A stretch of 64,000 bases of DNA from contig OX439004.1 of NCBI GenBank assembly GCA_949316495.1, positions 17,958,425 to 18,022,424 of the forward strand, in the 5' to 3' direction. The notes under the pieces are model-generated. The model worked only from the letters and a program-made list of their open reading frames with translations, had not been told where the DNA came from and did no database searches. Source of the stretch: Amphiduros pacificus (taxonomy: Eukaryota; Annelida; Polychaeta; Phyllodocida; Hesionidae). A program made the position numbers and the translations under genes. Below, piece after piece: positions 48,111 to 58,379 of the stretch. Each line of letters begins with the position of its first letter. Positions within the stretch are counted from its first letter, which is position 1.

Positions 48111-49252
48111 CAGATGTAGTAGCTGTCGCAGTGCTTCCTGTGTCCCTTGTTGTAACAGCGGCTCAATCTCAACACGTCGCGCCGGAATTTGGAGCCGCCG
48201 ACACAATACAGAAAGAAGTTAATGGCACTGTTTGTGAGATAGAGTTTGTTACTGAGGTGGTACATGAGCATGTAAACGGCATAACGCCGTGAAGAGGAAG
48301 TATAATCCACAAACACGTAAACCGCATATCTGATGTACTGAGGCAATGTCAAAAATAACAGAGCAAAAGTCACGAGGAGCAACATACTGATGAGTTGGCT
48401 TTCTCTAGGCGTGGAGGGCGGGTTGGGGTTAGACATTCCCTTCCTGTGGGGACCTCGTATGGACCTCATATCCAAGCGGAACTGAGCTTGTTTGTGGAAG
48501 GTGGTTATGATGATACAGTTCATCACCAGTATGATGAAAAAGGGTATGACAGAATTGAGGCAGATGGTGACCCATGAGAAGGTCCTGCTCCACATACTGA
48601 CCACTGCAAACGAGGCGCAATGAAAACCATTGTTAACTAAGTCAGCATAGAATATAAAAGGTACGGTGTAAGCTACTACCACCAGCCCAAGCACCGCCAG
48701 GGTCCTCTTGGCCCGATGAGGAGAACACCATGAGGTGGCACGGAGCGGGAACTTTACCACCAGGCACCGGTCCACAGTCATGAAGACGATGGCGTACGTC
48801 ACATACGCTGTGGTCCACTGAAACATCCATACTATGAATTTACACTCCAGGATATGGATGGTTCTTCTGAGGATGTCAGTGCACACCCAGTAGTATGCCC
48901 AGATGCACAGCACACCAGTGTCCGCCAGGGACAGGCCAGTCATATATATGCAACAGGAGATGTTTCTGTTGGCTTTCTGTGTGGTGACCAGGATAGAGAG
49001 GATGTTGGCTATGAAGCCTATAGCGAGCACTAGGGGCGTCCACACGGCTTGTATGTATTCTCCTGCCCTGTAGGCTGCCAGAGTCTGGGCTCCTACCATC
49101 ACCGCCTCCAAACTACCATTATCCTGCTTACTGACGTTCTGCCACGATTCGCGTCCAGAATGAGCTGACATGTCTACTATACATTGTTGAAAGGGTCCAA
49201 TGTGTTTTTCATAGCGTGGCATTGTTTGAGATGTGTTACGTTCAAAGGCCAT
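48056..49252 (-). CDS. rhodopsin-like (class A) GPCR, orphan, peptide-receptor type
   Basis: Seven-helix plasma-membrane receptor that should signal through G proteins. Single exon, 398 residues. The N-terminus has N-glycosylation sequons (NTS, NVS, NGS). TM1 about 67-90 with GFIAN; TM2 103-125 with LSLAD; Cys-137 and Cys-212 form the usual disulfide; TM3 ends in DRC (161-163) in place of DRY; TM5 has Pro-237; TM6 has LTLP instead of CWxP; TM7 has NSAINFFLY (341-349) in place of NPxxY. The pattern resembles the invertebrate FMRFamide/TRH-like peptide receptor group; the ligand is not deducible. The first ATG (49252) gives a longer extracellular tail; Met-11 or Met-28 are alternative starts. 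The final codons and stop lie in a minisatellite. Confidence 0.93.
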   Translation of the reverse strand: MAFERNTSQTMPRYEKHIGPFQQCIVDMSAHSGRESWQNVSKQDNGSLEAVMVGAQTLAAYRAGEYIQAVWTPLVLAIGFIANILSILVTTQKANRNISCCIYMTGLSLADTGVLCIWAYYWVCTDILRRTIHILECKFIVWMFQWTTAYVTYAIVFMTVDRCLVVKFPLRATSWCSPHRAKRTLAVLGLVVVAYTVPFIFYADLVNNGFHCASFAVVSMWSRTFSWVTICLNSVIPFFIILVMNCIIITTFHKQAQFRLDMRSIRGPHRKGMSNPNPPSTPRESQLISMLLLVTFALLFLTLPQYIRYAVYVFVDYTSSSRRYAVYMLMYHLSNKLYLTNSAINFFLYCVGGSKFRRDVLRLSRCYNKGHRKHCDSYYICERSLSERQTHRSRMTSM

Positions 49253-52200
49253 CGACTTGAGTAGCTTTGCCCTGGGCTTCTATGTACGTAAATTAACGGC
49301 TCCGATTGGTCAGAGTTTATCTTTTGACTAATCCCAAAGGTCCACTCTTGTCGTATGGATTGAGGCATTGAGCACGTACGTCTTGTCACATCACGCCCAT
49401 ACTGGCGTTTCCTGCCGTGTTATTATGGTGCACACAGCCTGCACTAAGACTGCGTTACCACTCAGCAGCGCTGCGCTCACTTGCCGCATGTGAATCGTTC
49501 ATACTTGAGGCCCCCTTACTTCAACCAAAATGTCTCTCAAAGCGCATAATTATTGTATATAGAACACACACCAACATCGATGTGTCTAAACCTTTTTTGG
49601 GATGAAAGTGTGTTACTGTATTCCGTGGTAATATAGATGATATTTTGAGGAACGGTAGATTGCACCTCAATTTTCTTATAAAACCCTTCATATGCACGTT
49701 ATCTGCTAACACATTCTGTGTCGTTGCTCAGCTCCCCTAATCGTCTCCATGACAACATGGCACGTGACGTGCCAGAATGTATCATGGGAACTAAGCGCCT
49801 CTGAATCTTTCCCAACCAGTCTGATAGACTTAGCTGATTAATCAACTATTGTCATCAATCTTGAGTTGTCCAAACATTCTTTTCCAGTAGACTCGGGATA
49901 AATACATACCGTAAATCTATTTGTTCAAACTGATGCTGGCAAGATGATTCCTTGTTAAACACACTTTTTCAGTAATTAACGAGAAAGTGAACATACTTTA
50001 AAATGTATGATATTTGTGGAACGCAATCACTGGCCCAGTCTTAAGGCGTTTGGAAGTCTGGCAGGAAAGGGTGTACGTCAATTCTAAAAGACACAAGTAA
50101 TTGCAATTTCAAAAAAAAAAAATTATTCAAATTTTAAATTGTTCAAGGGTGAATTTAACCCCGATTTTTGTTTCACTAGGATCACAGTAAATATTGTAAA
50201 GATCACTTACACCATGTTGAAGTGTCCAGCACTTTTTCCCTTTAGCAGTTTGACATGATAAAAGAAATTTTGGAGCAGTGATAAATTACTACATCACTTT
50301 TTGAGTTAAAAAGATATAAAGCTTTCAATATATCAAAGAAATTTCCATTATGATTTTCAAATAATAATTCCATAGTTTTATTACAAAAATAACTATCATA
50401 AAGTGTTATTTCAGGACTAAAATGTTTCAACGTAAAGGGAACTCTTTTTGACATTTGTATATAAAAATGAATGCCACAAGACAAAATAGGCTTCACTCTA
50501 TCGGCGGTGATGGCTGATGGCTTTTGTTGATCAATCATTGGGAGGCACATATATTGACACAGTTTGACAAAATGGTGGCATTAATCATTACAAACACAAA
50601 ACTGCCCTCTCTTAAGCTTACTGGGAAGCAATCAGCTGCTCCACTAGTTTACTAAGTACTTATTTAGTCTACCTGCTTGCAGATGTTTCCCCATTGTCTT
50701 AAAACAATGAATAATGCACATTTGAATCAACTGATATATTGCATACTTAAATATCATAGCTATTATTCCATAGAGCGAAAGAAAATGTATTCTTTTGAAC
50801 ACATTAAAACAAACTCTTTTTGTTTGCATATTCAAATATTTCTTTAAACAAATATGAAGTAAAGGTGTTTGTGTAGTTTTATCAAAGTGTGTGGAGGCGA
50901 TTGAAGAGGAGATTATCATTGATAATGCGGATTAAATTTCGGGAGATAGCATTCCATGGTGCGATTGCAGGTTTCCATCTTGTTTTTTTAATGATTGTAT
51001 TTTAGAGAGTTTGTTTGTGAACTTCTGATTTTAATTGTACAGTTGTGGTGTGTTGTTTTCAAAGGGGCAGTATGGCGACCGACAATTGGCCTATATGAGG
51101 CATACGCCAGCACACAGAGGGCAGCACCGTTCATCCTACAGTACGCCTCTTGAAAGACCTCCTTCATAATGACATATTATTATTATATCACTTATTCATA
51201 CTGTTATCATAAATCTGCAGAAGTTTAGCCTTACACATAGGATGAGCAAAAGAGAATTCTGTACAAATTTCATTCACACACTGTATAAAAGCTCCCTTTC
51301 TTTTATGGACATCTTTCTTGAAACTCATACAATAATCGGGAAGGTTGGACATTTTATATTTTATTCTAAATATTTGGTTTAACGATCATATAACGGCAAC
51401 TATTGCTGTTAATTGTACAGCGTTGAAATGTCATGATCAATTATAGGTCAGGTAACTTTTATACCCGGGCTTTTATATAACAACATACTGTAATTTTCGA
51501 TGGAAATTGCTATAAAATACAACAAAATCTGGTTTTCCACAGTTTTTTCTCACAGTGTAATGTATATTTGTATATTTTCTTGTATTTTAGCATGCCACAA
51601 GGACTGGCAATGTTCTCCACACTTTAAGTGTCTGGGAGCATGATAGTCCAAACCACGGTCTTGTGATAACCAGTCGTGGGGGCACCGGCTGGAGTGGGAA
51701 AGAAACTCATTTGTAGATAGCACTTTTCTCAATATCGCAACATAGACAGTCTTCGACCCAAGCGCCAGCAAAGCCCTCCCCTGTAAACCTCAGATTTTCC
51801 CTTTTACAAGCTGTATTCTGATGGATACCATTTGTAGCACTGTATACAAATCCAGAACTTAACAACAAATTTTTGAATGCTCTTTTAATCCTTAAAAATC
51901 AATTGACACTATAGTTTATTTGCATTTAAGATGCTAGGAATGACAATTTTATTTTGTCTCATGAAAATACAAGAAAACAATTATAATACAAACTATGTTC
52001 CCCGAGCCCTGAGATCTGAGGGTGATTTGGCTGCTATACATAGATCCGATATGGATGTTATGATAATTAATCATAAACTAGTATCGAATTGATGGAAATG
52101 GCACTAAAAATTAACAATAAGACTTGAACTATTATTACGATATACAGGCCTTCTGATAAGAATATACATATTCACAATTTTATGATGTATTTTCAGAAAT

Positions 52201-52273
52201 TCTAGCTTATTATAGAATATATAATCATGAAGCTATTTCTATTGGGGATCATAATTTCCACTAAATAAACCAG
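49253..52273. other. intergenic, no gene seen
   Basis: Upstream of the GPCR. AT-rich with short frames only; no protein similarity or tandem structure recognised over ~3 kb. Confidence 0.5.
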
Positions 52274-52285
52274 ATAGACCTCATG
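52274..52285 (+). repeat. left copy of 12-bp direct repeat (target duplication)
   Basis: ATAGACCTCATG, identical to 61471-61482, directly outside the left inverted terminus. Confidence 0.8.
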
Positions 52286-52439
52286 AGCGTGAAGTTTATT
52301 GGATCAATTTGGATAGCGGATATTTGACGGTTTTTTTTCAAAATGTACCCAAATTTATATTACTATGCAAACATCTAGTATCAAGACAAATACGGCAAAA
52401 AAAGGATATATACCCTGTTTAAAAAGGATATATTCCTTT

Positions 52440-53760
52440 TACCCTGACAAACTGAATTCTATAAAAAATATGTGGGTTTCAAAGCGTTCTGGCACTGTCT
52501 TAACAAATTTTGAGGGTCTAAAGGTGGGTTAAACATGCTTCCTAGACATGTCTAGAACAGGATATATAAAGGATATATAAGGATATATACCCTCAATATC
52601 TATATGCAGGTCAAAACTTGTGGATAAGAGATATGGTTCATCCCCCTCTAATAAAGTCGGAAAAAACCACCAATACTTGGGTTTATCACTTTCTAAGAGT
52701 TGTGGCACTGTCTTAACAAATTTTGATAGGCTAAAGAGGGGTTAGACATGCTTGCTAGACATGTCTAGAATAGGTCTTGAGGCATCAATATGTGGGGCAA
52801 AATCTGTGGGTTGGAGATATGGCCATTCTCCCCAGACATACTGAAAAATCATATCTTGTCATATGCAGCACTTTCAAAGTGTTGTGGCACTGTCTTAACA
52901 AATTTTGGCAGGCTAAAGGGGGGTTACAAATGCTTGCTAGACATGTCTAGAATAGCTCCTGAGGCATCAATATGTGGGGCAAAATCTGTGGGTAGGAGAT
53001 TTGGCACTTCTACCCTGACATAATGAAATATCTTATTGTCATATATAGCACTTTCAAAGTGTTGTGGCACTGTCTTAACAAATTTTGAGAGGCTAAAGAG
53101 GGGTTAGAAATGCTTGTTAGACATGTCTAGAATAGCTCCTGAGGCATCAATATGTGGCAAAATCTGTGGGTAGGAGATATGGCCCTTCTCCTCTGATAAA
53201 GCCGGAAATGGGTTTATCACAATAAACTGGGTTTATCACTTTCTAGGAGTTGTGGCACTGTCTTAACAAATTTTGAGAGACTGATGGGGGATTAGACATC
53301 CTTGCTAGACAAGTCTAGAACAGCTTTTGAGGCATCAATATGTGGGTCAAAATCTGTGGGTAGGAGATATTGCACATCTCCCCTGACACACTAAAACATC
53401 ATATACAGCACTATCAGAGTGTTGTGGCACTGTCTTAACAAATTTTGAGAGACTGATGGGGGGTTAGACATGATTGCTAGACATGTTTAGAATAGCTCGT
53501 GAGGTATTAATAAGTGGGGCAAAATTTGTGGGAAGGAGACATGGCCCATCTCCTCTGCCAAAGGAAATATTCACCAATAATTTGGTTTATCACATTTTTG
53601 TCACTATGTTTACAAATTTTGAGAGACTAATGTGGTTTATCAATGCTTGTTACACATGTTTAGAACAGCCCCCTCAGGCATCAATATGTTGGTTCAAATC
53701 TGTGGGAAAGTGATATAGCCCTTCTCCCCTGACATCCTGAAAAATAATATTTATTTTATC
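52440..53760 (-). repeat. left satellite arm, 7 units
   Basis: Units of ~180 bp with TGTGGCACTGTCTTAACAAA, GACATGTCTAG, GAGGCATCAATATGTGGG and AGGAGATATGGCCC. More diverged than the right arm. The palindrome CTAGACATGTCTAG occurs near 52540, 52757, 52938 and 53120. Confidence 0.92.
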
Positions 53761-54849
53761 CTTTCAGTTTTGTTTAACCATGAGAGGTCTGGAAAGCAAA
53801 AGATCAGAATAGGTTTGATCTCAACCTTATGTGAATATATACTTTTATTATTTATAAACTTAGGGCATGCTAAGATAGTAAAGCATCTCTGGAAGCTGTA
53901 AACCTTAACTTATGGCCAAATAGTTCTAGTGTTGAAATATGGGTTGGTTCAAAGAGAAATGAGAAAAAAATAAGCGATGGAACACTCTATGAATAAGATT
54001 AATCCCCAGGATATTTACAACTTTTGCATCCCCAGTTGTTTGATATTTACAAAGAAACTACAAGGCATTGTCACACTCAACTGAGCACAGGATAGAACAC
54101 TATTCATTTCCACAATTCCCTCAACTGGAACACAGACATTTCTGATATTTGAACAAGTGATGTGAGATTTTACAATATATTTGAACAAGTGATGTTAGAT
54201 ATTAATAAATGTAAGGCAAGAGTAAGTTTTAAAACACTGAAGTAAAGGATTGGATGACACAGAACAAATATATCAACACTTCAAGGTCATGAAAGTTCCT
54301 AGTAACTTCATATGTGGGTTGATGTTTTCATCTGAGAATTACTTGTTTTTCTCTTAAGTCAAAATACCTAACAAAAAGAGGAAATTCTCAGGTCAGGGCA
54401 TCAGCAGTAGAGATTTAAAATGTGAGGAGGCATCATGTTGAGAATGCTAGCTTGCTGAGATTAGTACTCAGATTAGTGGGGTGTGTGATCACTTTCACAT
54501 GCCTAAAATAGTGGGCAAATTACAGAACATACATCTGAGCATTGTTTCTTCACATATCTCTTTATTTGAATTATGATATTTGACAATTAAAATAATGATT
54601 GGAAAATTTGATCGTTTATTTTTGAATATAGAAAGTATAAATTGTGATTGTTAATAGTGTTTGAACAAGTTTGAAACTGGAGAACTATTTTGGAGGCATT
54701 GACACCATTTTCAAGATTGATCTTTGCACATATGGTCAAATATTGACAACTCCACATTTTAAAGATCTTGAATATTGTTTTGGAATAAATAATATACCAA
54801 TCTAATAGAATGCATTGAAGAATGAGCAGTGTTTGCAGGTATTTTAGAG

Positions 54850-56122
54850 AAAAATGAATAAAACTTCATATTGATAAAAAAATTATACAATATTCAGAGA
54901 AATAAATATAACTCATTGCTGAAGTCATCCCAATCCAAATATTTCTCAAATTTGGTTGAAGAAAGCAAACTTGACCCTAAAATGCTTTTTAGGGTCATTG
55001 ATACAGTCATGCATAAGAATAGGGACACACCAATACCTCAATCTTATTGTGAGATCACTCAAGCTGAGACATTTAATGGCTTCTTTCTTGAAAAAATTGA
55101 GAATATCCGCCAAGGACTGAATGAAACACCCACTTGTGCAAATCTGCCACCAGGTGGCACTACGAACAATTGGGCCATACCCCTACATAGCCAAACACTG
55201 CTCGACAGATTTATACCACTAACAATGGCCAGAATGCACAAATTGATCAAGAAGTCAGCTAAAAAGTCATGTGAACTGGACCCCATCCCGACTTGGCTTC
55301 TACTTGATCGTGATGACCTTTTATCTATCATTACTGCCATCATAAACAAATCACTGACAGGTTCAGCAGTATCAGATAACATGAAAATTGCTATCATTGC
55401 TCCTCTCTTGAAGAAATTGAAATGCTGATTTGTACTGACAGGTACAGTACTTCTGCTAACAACAATATCCCTAATCAGAGTAGGTGACTATCAGAGTAGG
55501 TGACTATCAGAGTAGGTGACTCTGATATCACACCCTGTGAGTCAGTTGTTGACCTTGGCATCACCTTTGACTCCAGGATGGATATGAAAGCACAAATCAA
55601 GAAAATGTGCAAAAAGGGATGTTACCAAATCAGAAATTTAGCTGCTATCAGACAATGTCTATCAGACAGGTCTACCAGGATCTGACATCAAGAAGCTGCA
55701 ATATCTCCAAAACTCTGCAGCACGTGTCATAGGAAAGATCAGGAAATTTGATCTCATATCTGGAAAATTGAAGCAACTACACTGGCTCCCCGTTCATGCT
55801 AGGATCGATTTCAAAATCCTTCTTGTGACCTGGAAGGCCCTCAATGGTAAGGTGCTGCCTTACTTACGTCATCTACTCCAAGTGAAACAGGGTGATAGGT
55901 GCCTAAGATCTAACGTTGGTACTTCCCTATCAGTTCCTAAGACTCGTCTGAAGACAGTGGGCGACAGAGCCTTCTCATCCATCAGCCCTAGACTTTGGAA
56001 CTCTCTCCCTAGTGACATTAGGACTAGTACTTCAGTCACCTCCTTTAAGAGCAGACTGAGAACTCACCTGTTCAGAAACATGTTCTGAACACAGCGCTAT
56101 GAACAGACTTGCGCTATATAAA

Positions 56123-56220
<98 letters not shown>
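54850..56220 (+). mobile_element. CR1/L2-like LINE, internally deleted copy with long ATT tail
   Basis: Plus-strand: pre-RT linker and RT fingers (54871-55428, KSCELDPIPTWLL, IIAPLLKK). A jump then deletes the palm including YADD, and the sequence resumes with ITPCESVVDLGITFDSRMDM (near 55528) and LHWLPVHARIDFKILLVTWK to RTHLFRNMF and TGA at 56086-56088. A second gap removes the AFVTSTLDYGN segment after CLSDRST. At the first deletion junction a 16-bp word (ATCAGAGTAGGTGACT) stands in tandem about three times (55475-55522). It ends in ~38 ATT repeats (56107-56220). Confidence 0.9.
56107..56220. repeat. ATT microsatellite (LINE tail)
   Basis: Uninterrupted ATT run of ~114 bp directly after the LINE terminus GCGCTATATAAATTTT. 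Confidence 0.97.
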
Positions 56221-56221
<1 letters not shown>

Positions 56222-56697
56222 GTGTTAAGGGTTGATGAACACAATTCATGTTTACTTTGAAATTTGGATCCAGCCAAAATGTTCAGTGAGCGTTTTTGCC
56301 ATGATATAGTTAATTTTTTATATTTTCTATGTTGGCATTGTTTAAAAATTGAAAATAGCTCAATTAAGTTACATTTTTTTTGCTAATGTGTAATTGCTCA
56401 TGATAACCACAAATATGTTGATTCCATTTTTGTTTTCTCTATGAAGTCATTTTATTTTATTATTTTTTTTTGTATTTTCTCAATTTTCAAAACAAAAACA
56501 ACAAAATTTATATGTTCTGACTTTCATATCGCTCAAATAAGATCCAAACATAAAGATTTCAACTATGTTTTTTTCTTATTATCTTTTCATACATTGTGCC
56601 TAAACAAAAAATATTTCAATTCCATATATTCTGATGTGTATATTGCAACAATAAAACTTCAAAATGAAGATTTCATGATCAGCATGAAAAAAATACT

Positions 56698-56765
56698 TGT
56701 CCCAATCAGGAATTAAACCCCATTCCGTTAGCATGGGAAACAGATGTCTTGCGCATTAAGCCATT
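56698..56765 (-). repeat. diverged tRNA-like SINE head
   Basis: Matches 5455-5522 in layout (CTTGTCCCAATCAGGAATTA, TTAGCATGGGAAACAGATGT); box B is damaged. It marks the right end of block B. Confidence 0.6.
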
Positions 56766-57229
56766 TCGAAAAGTATGATTTGACTTTCTCATTGGTAAAT
56801 CACAGATAGTCATTATCTTTATCCCTTTATCAAGTTATTTTATAAAGGAAGATATTCAATAGCCCAAGTCAAATTTATGGACTTTTCCAAAAACATGTTT
56901 GTCTGAGATGATATCAAAGTTCATGCAAATAGATCAAAAGAAGTAGATATCTGTCACTCATGTTTCATTTAAATCTAAGACACCATTTTCTAGTTGATTC
57001 TCAGTAGGTAGCTATATAAGATTTGCATCTAAATATTTACATTGAATATGAAGCATGTCATATAATGTTCAGACACATTTTTATATTTAACTTGAAAACA
57101 TGAAACAGAAAATTGTAATTAAACAAGGAAAATCACTGAAGTAATCCACTTGGAGGTTGGTATCTTTGGGAGCTAATATATATATGTACTCAATAAAATC
57201 ATGCATATCATAAATCAAGATGACCAAAT

Positions 57230-57990
57230 GCTAGTTGAAGAATGTACTTGATTTATCTATAGGGAGGTACATCTTCTATTATACGTCCTTTGGTATCAGT
57301 ATTTTTTCTGCCACCTCAAAGATAGTTGTGAGAATTTAAGTCACCAAGTGACATATATGGCTGTCGCAGCTGGGTTATCAAATTATTAAAATCTGCAATA
57401 TTAACTGGCTGACTTGATGGTAAATATATTGAACATATAGTAAATGTATTTTGCAGGGTAGCCCTGACTGCAGAACTTGTAAATTAGTAATTAATGTTAC
57501 TTTACTTTGGGGTATACAGGATTTAACAAAAATAGAAACTATGCCATGTGCTCCGTCCATAATGTAAATTCAACCAACTTTATTATAAGTCACATATCCC
57601 TTAAATATTGTGGAACATTATCGTTGAATTAAATTTCTTGTAAACAAATTACCGATGCATCAAATATTTGGGCGCATAACTCCAGTTCTGGCCTGTTTGC
57701 CAGTGATAATATACGTATTGATGTGAGTTCTGATGCCATCTTTATTGATGATAATGCCTAAAGTCTTCCCATCTTGGGTGAATATTTGAATCCAAACAAG
57801 GGTGTTACAACTGGACTGATGCTACTGCCAAATCAGTCCAGTGCTCAACTTCCAAATCTCCCATTACGTGTCTCACACCAAACAAGGCGCCATGGTTATT
57901 TTTTTCGTTTGCTCTTGTGAACTGACAAAACAAACAGGGAATAAAAAAATCAGAGGACCATTCTAACACCAGGCCCACATGGGTGGTAGT
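57230..57990 (-). mobile_element. I/Nimb-like LINE fragment, APE endonuclease domain
   Basis: Minus-strand translation, in changing frames, gives LANRPELELCAQIFDASVIC and LQE (start of the endonuclease), then ADFNNLITQLRQPYMSLGDL followed by NSHNYLWGGRKNTDTKGRII. The GDLNSHNYLWG block is the catalytic GDFNAHxxLWG motif of I-group LINEs with RNase H. Probably the same family as 61732-64000. Degenerate. Confidence 0.75.
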
Positions 57991-58379
57991 GATCAATGAA
58001 TTCAAATTTACATCAAATTTATAAATTTTATCTGAGTCCTTGAGGCCGTCATGTAGGCCAATGATGGGTTAAATGGGAACATGTACAAAGAAATGTGAAT
58101 GTTCAAAGATTTGCCATAAAATTTGATGTATCAATTCAAAAAACTTTAAAATATAATATGGCAAACCTTCCAGCTCCAAACAACAAGCAAATTTCCAGCC
58201 CTAATTCAAAGACGTAATCGCAAACATCTTCAATTTTAAAGTTACATGAAGTAAGTAAGAAGATAATTTTAAAGTAAATCAGATTTGCAAATCCCCAAAA
58301 GGACTCATAAAAATAAAAAAATGTCTACTGTCTATGTGCAAATTTTCAACAATTGAATATCTTGCTATATATGATATTT

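Larger units (their letters stand above)
53807..56770. repeat. unclassified dispersed repeat, block B
   Basis: Counterpart of 1978-5940 in the same orientation, inside the foldback element. It lacks the LTR of block A and ~800 bp of its middle but carries a LINE insertion between GCAGGTATTTTA (54836-54847) and AAGGGTTGATGAA (from 56226). Confidence 0.75.

Noticed and set aside
51550-51771. 73-codon minus-strand frame with a few Cys/His residues
   Set aside because: No recognisable domain, no splice or promoter context; short frames like this are expected by chance.
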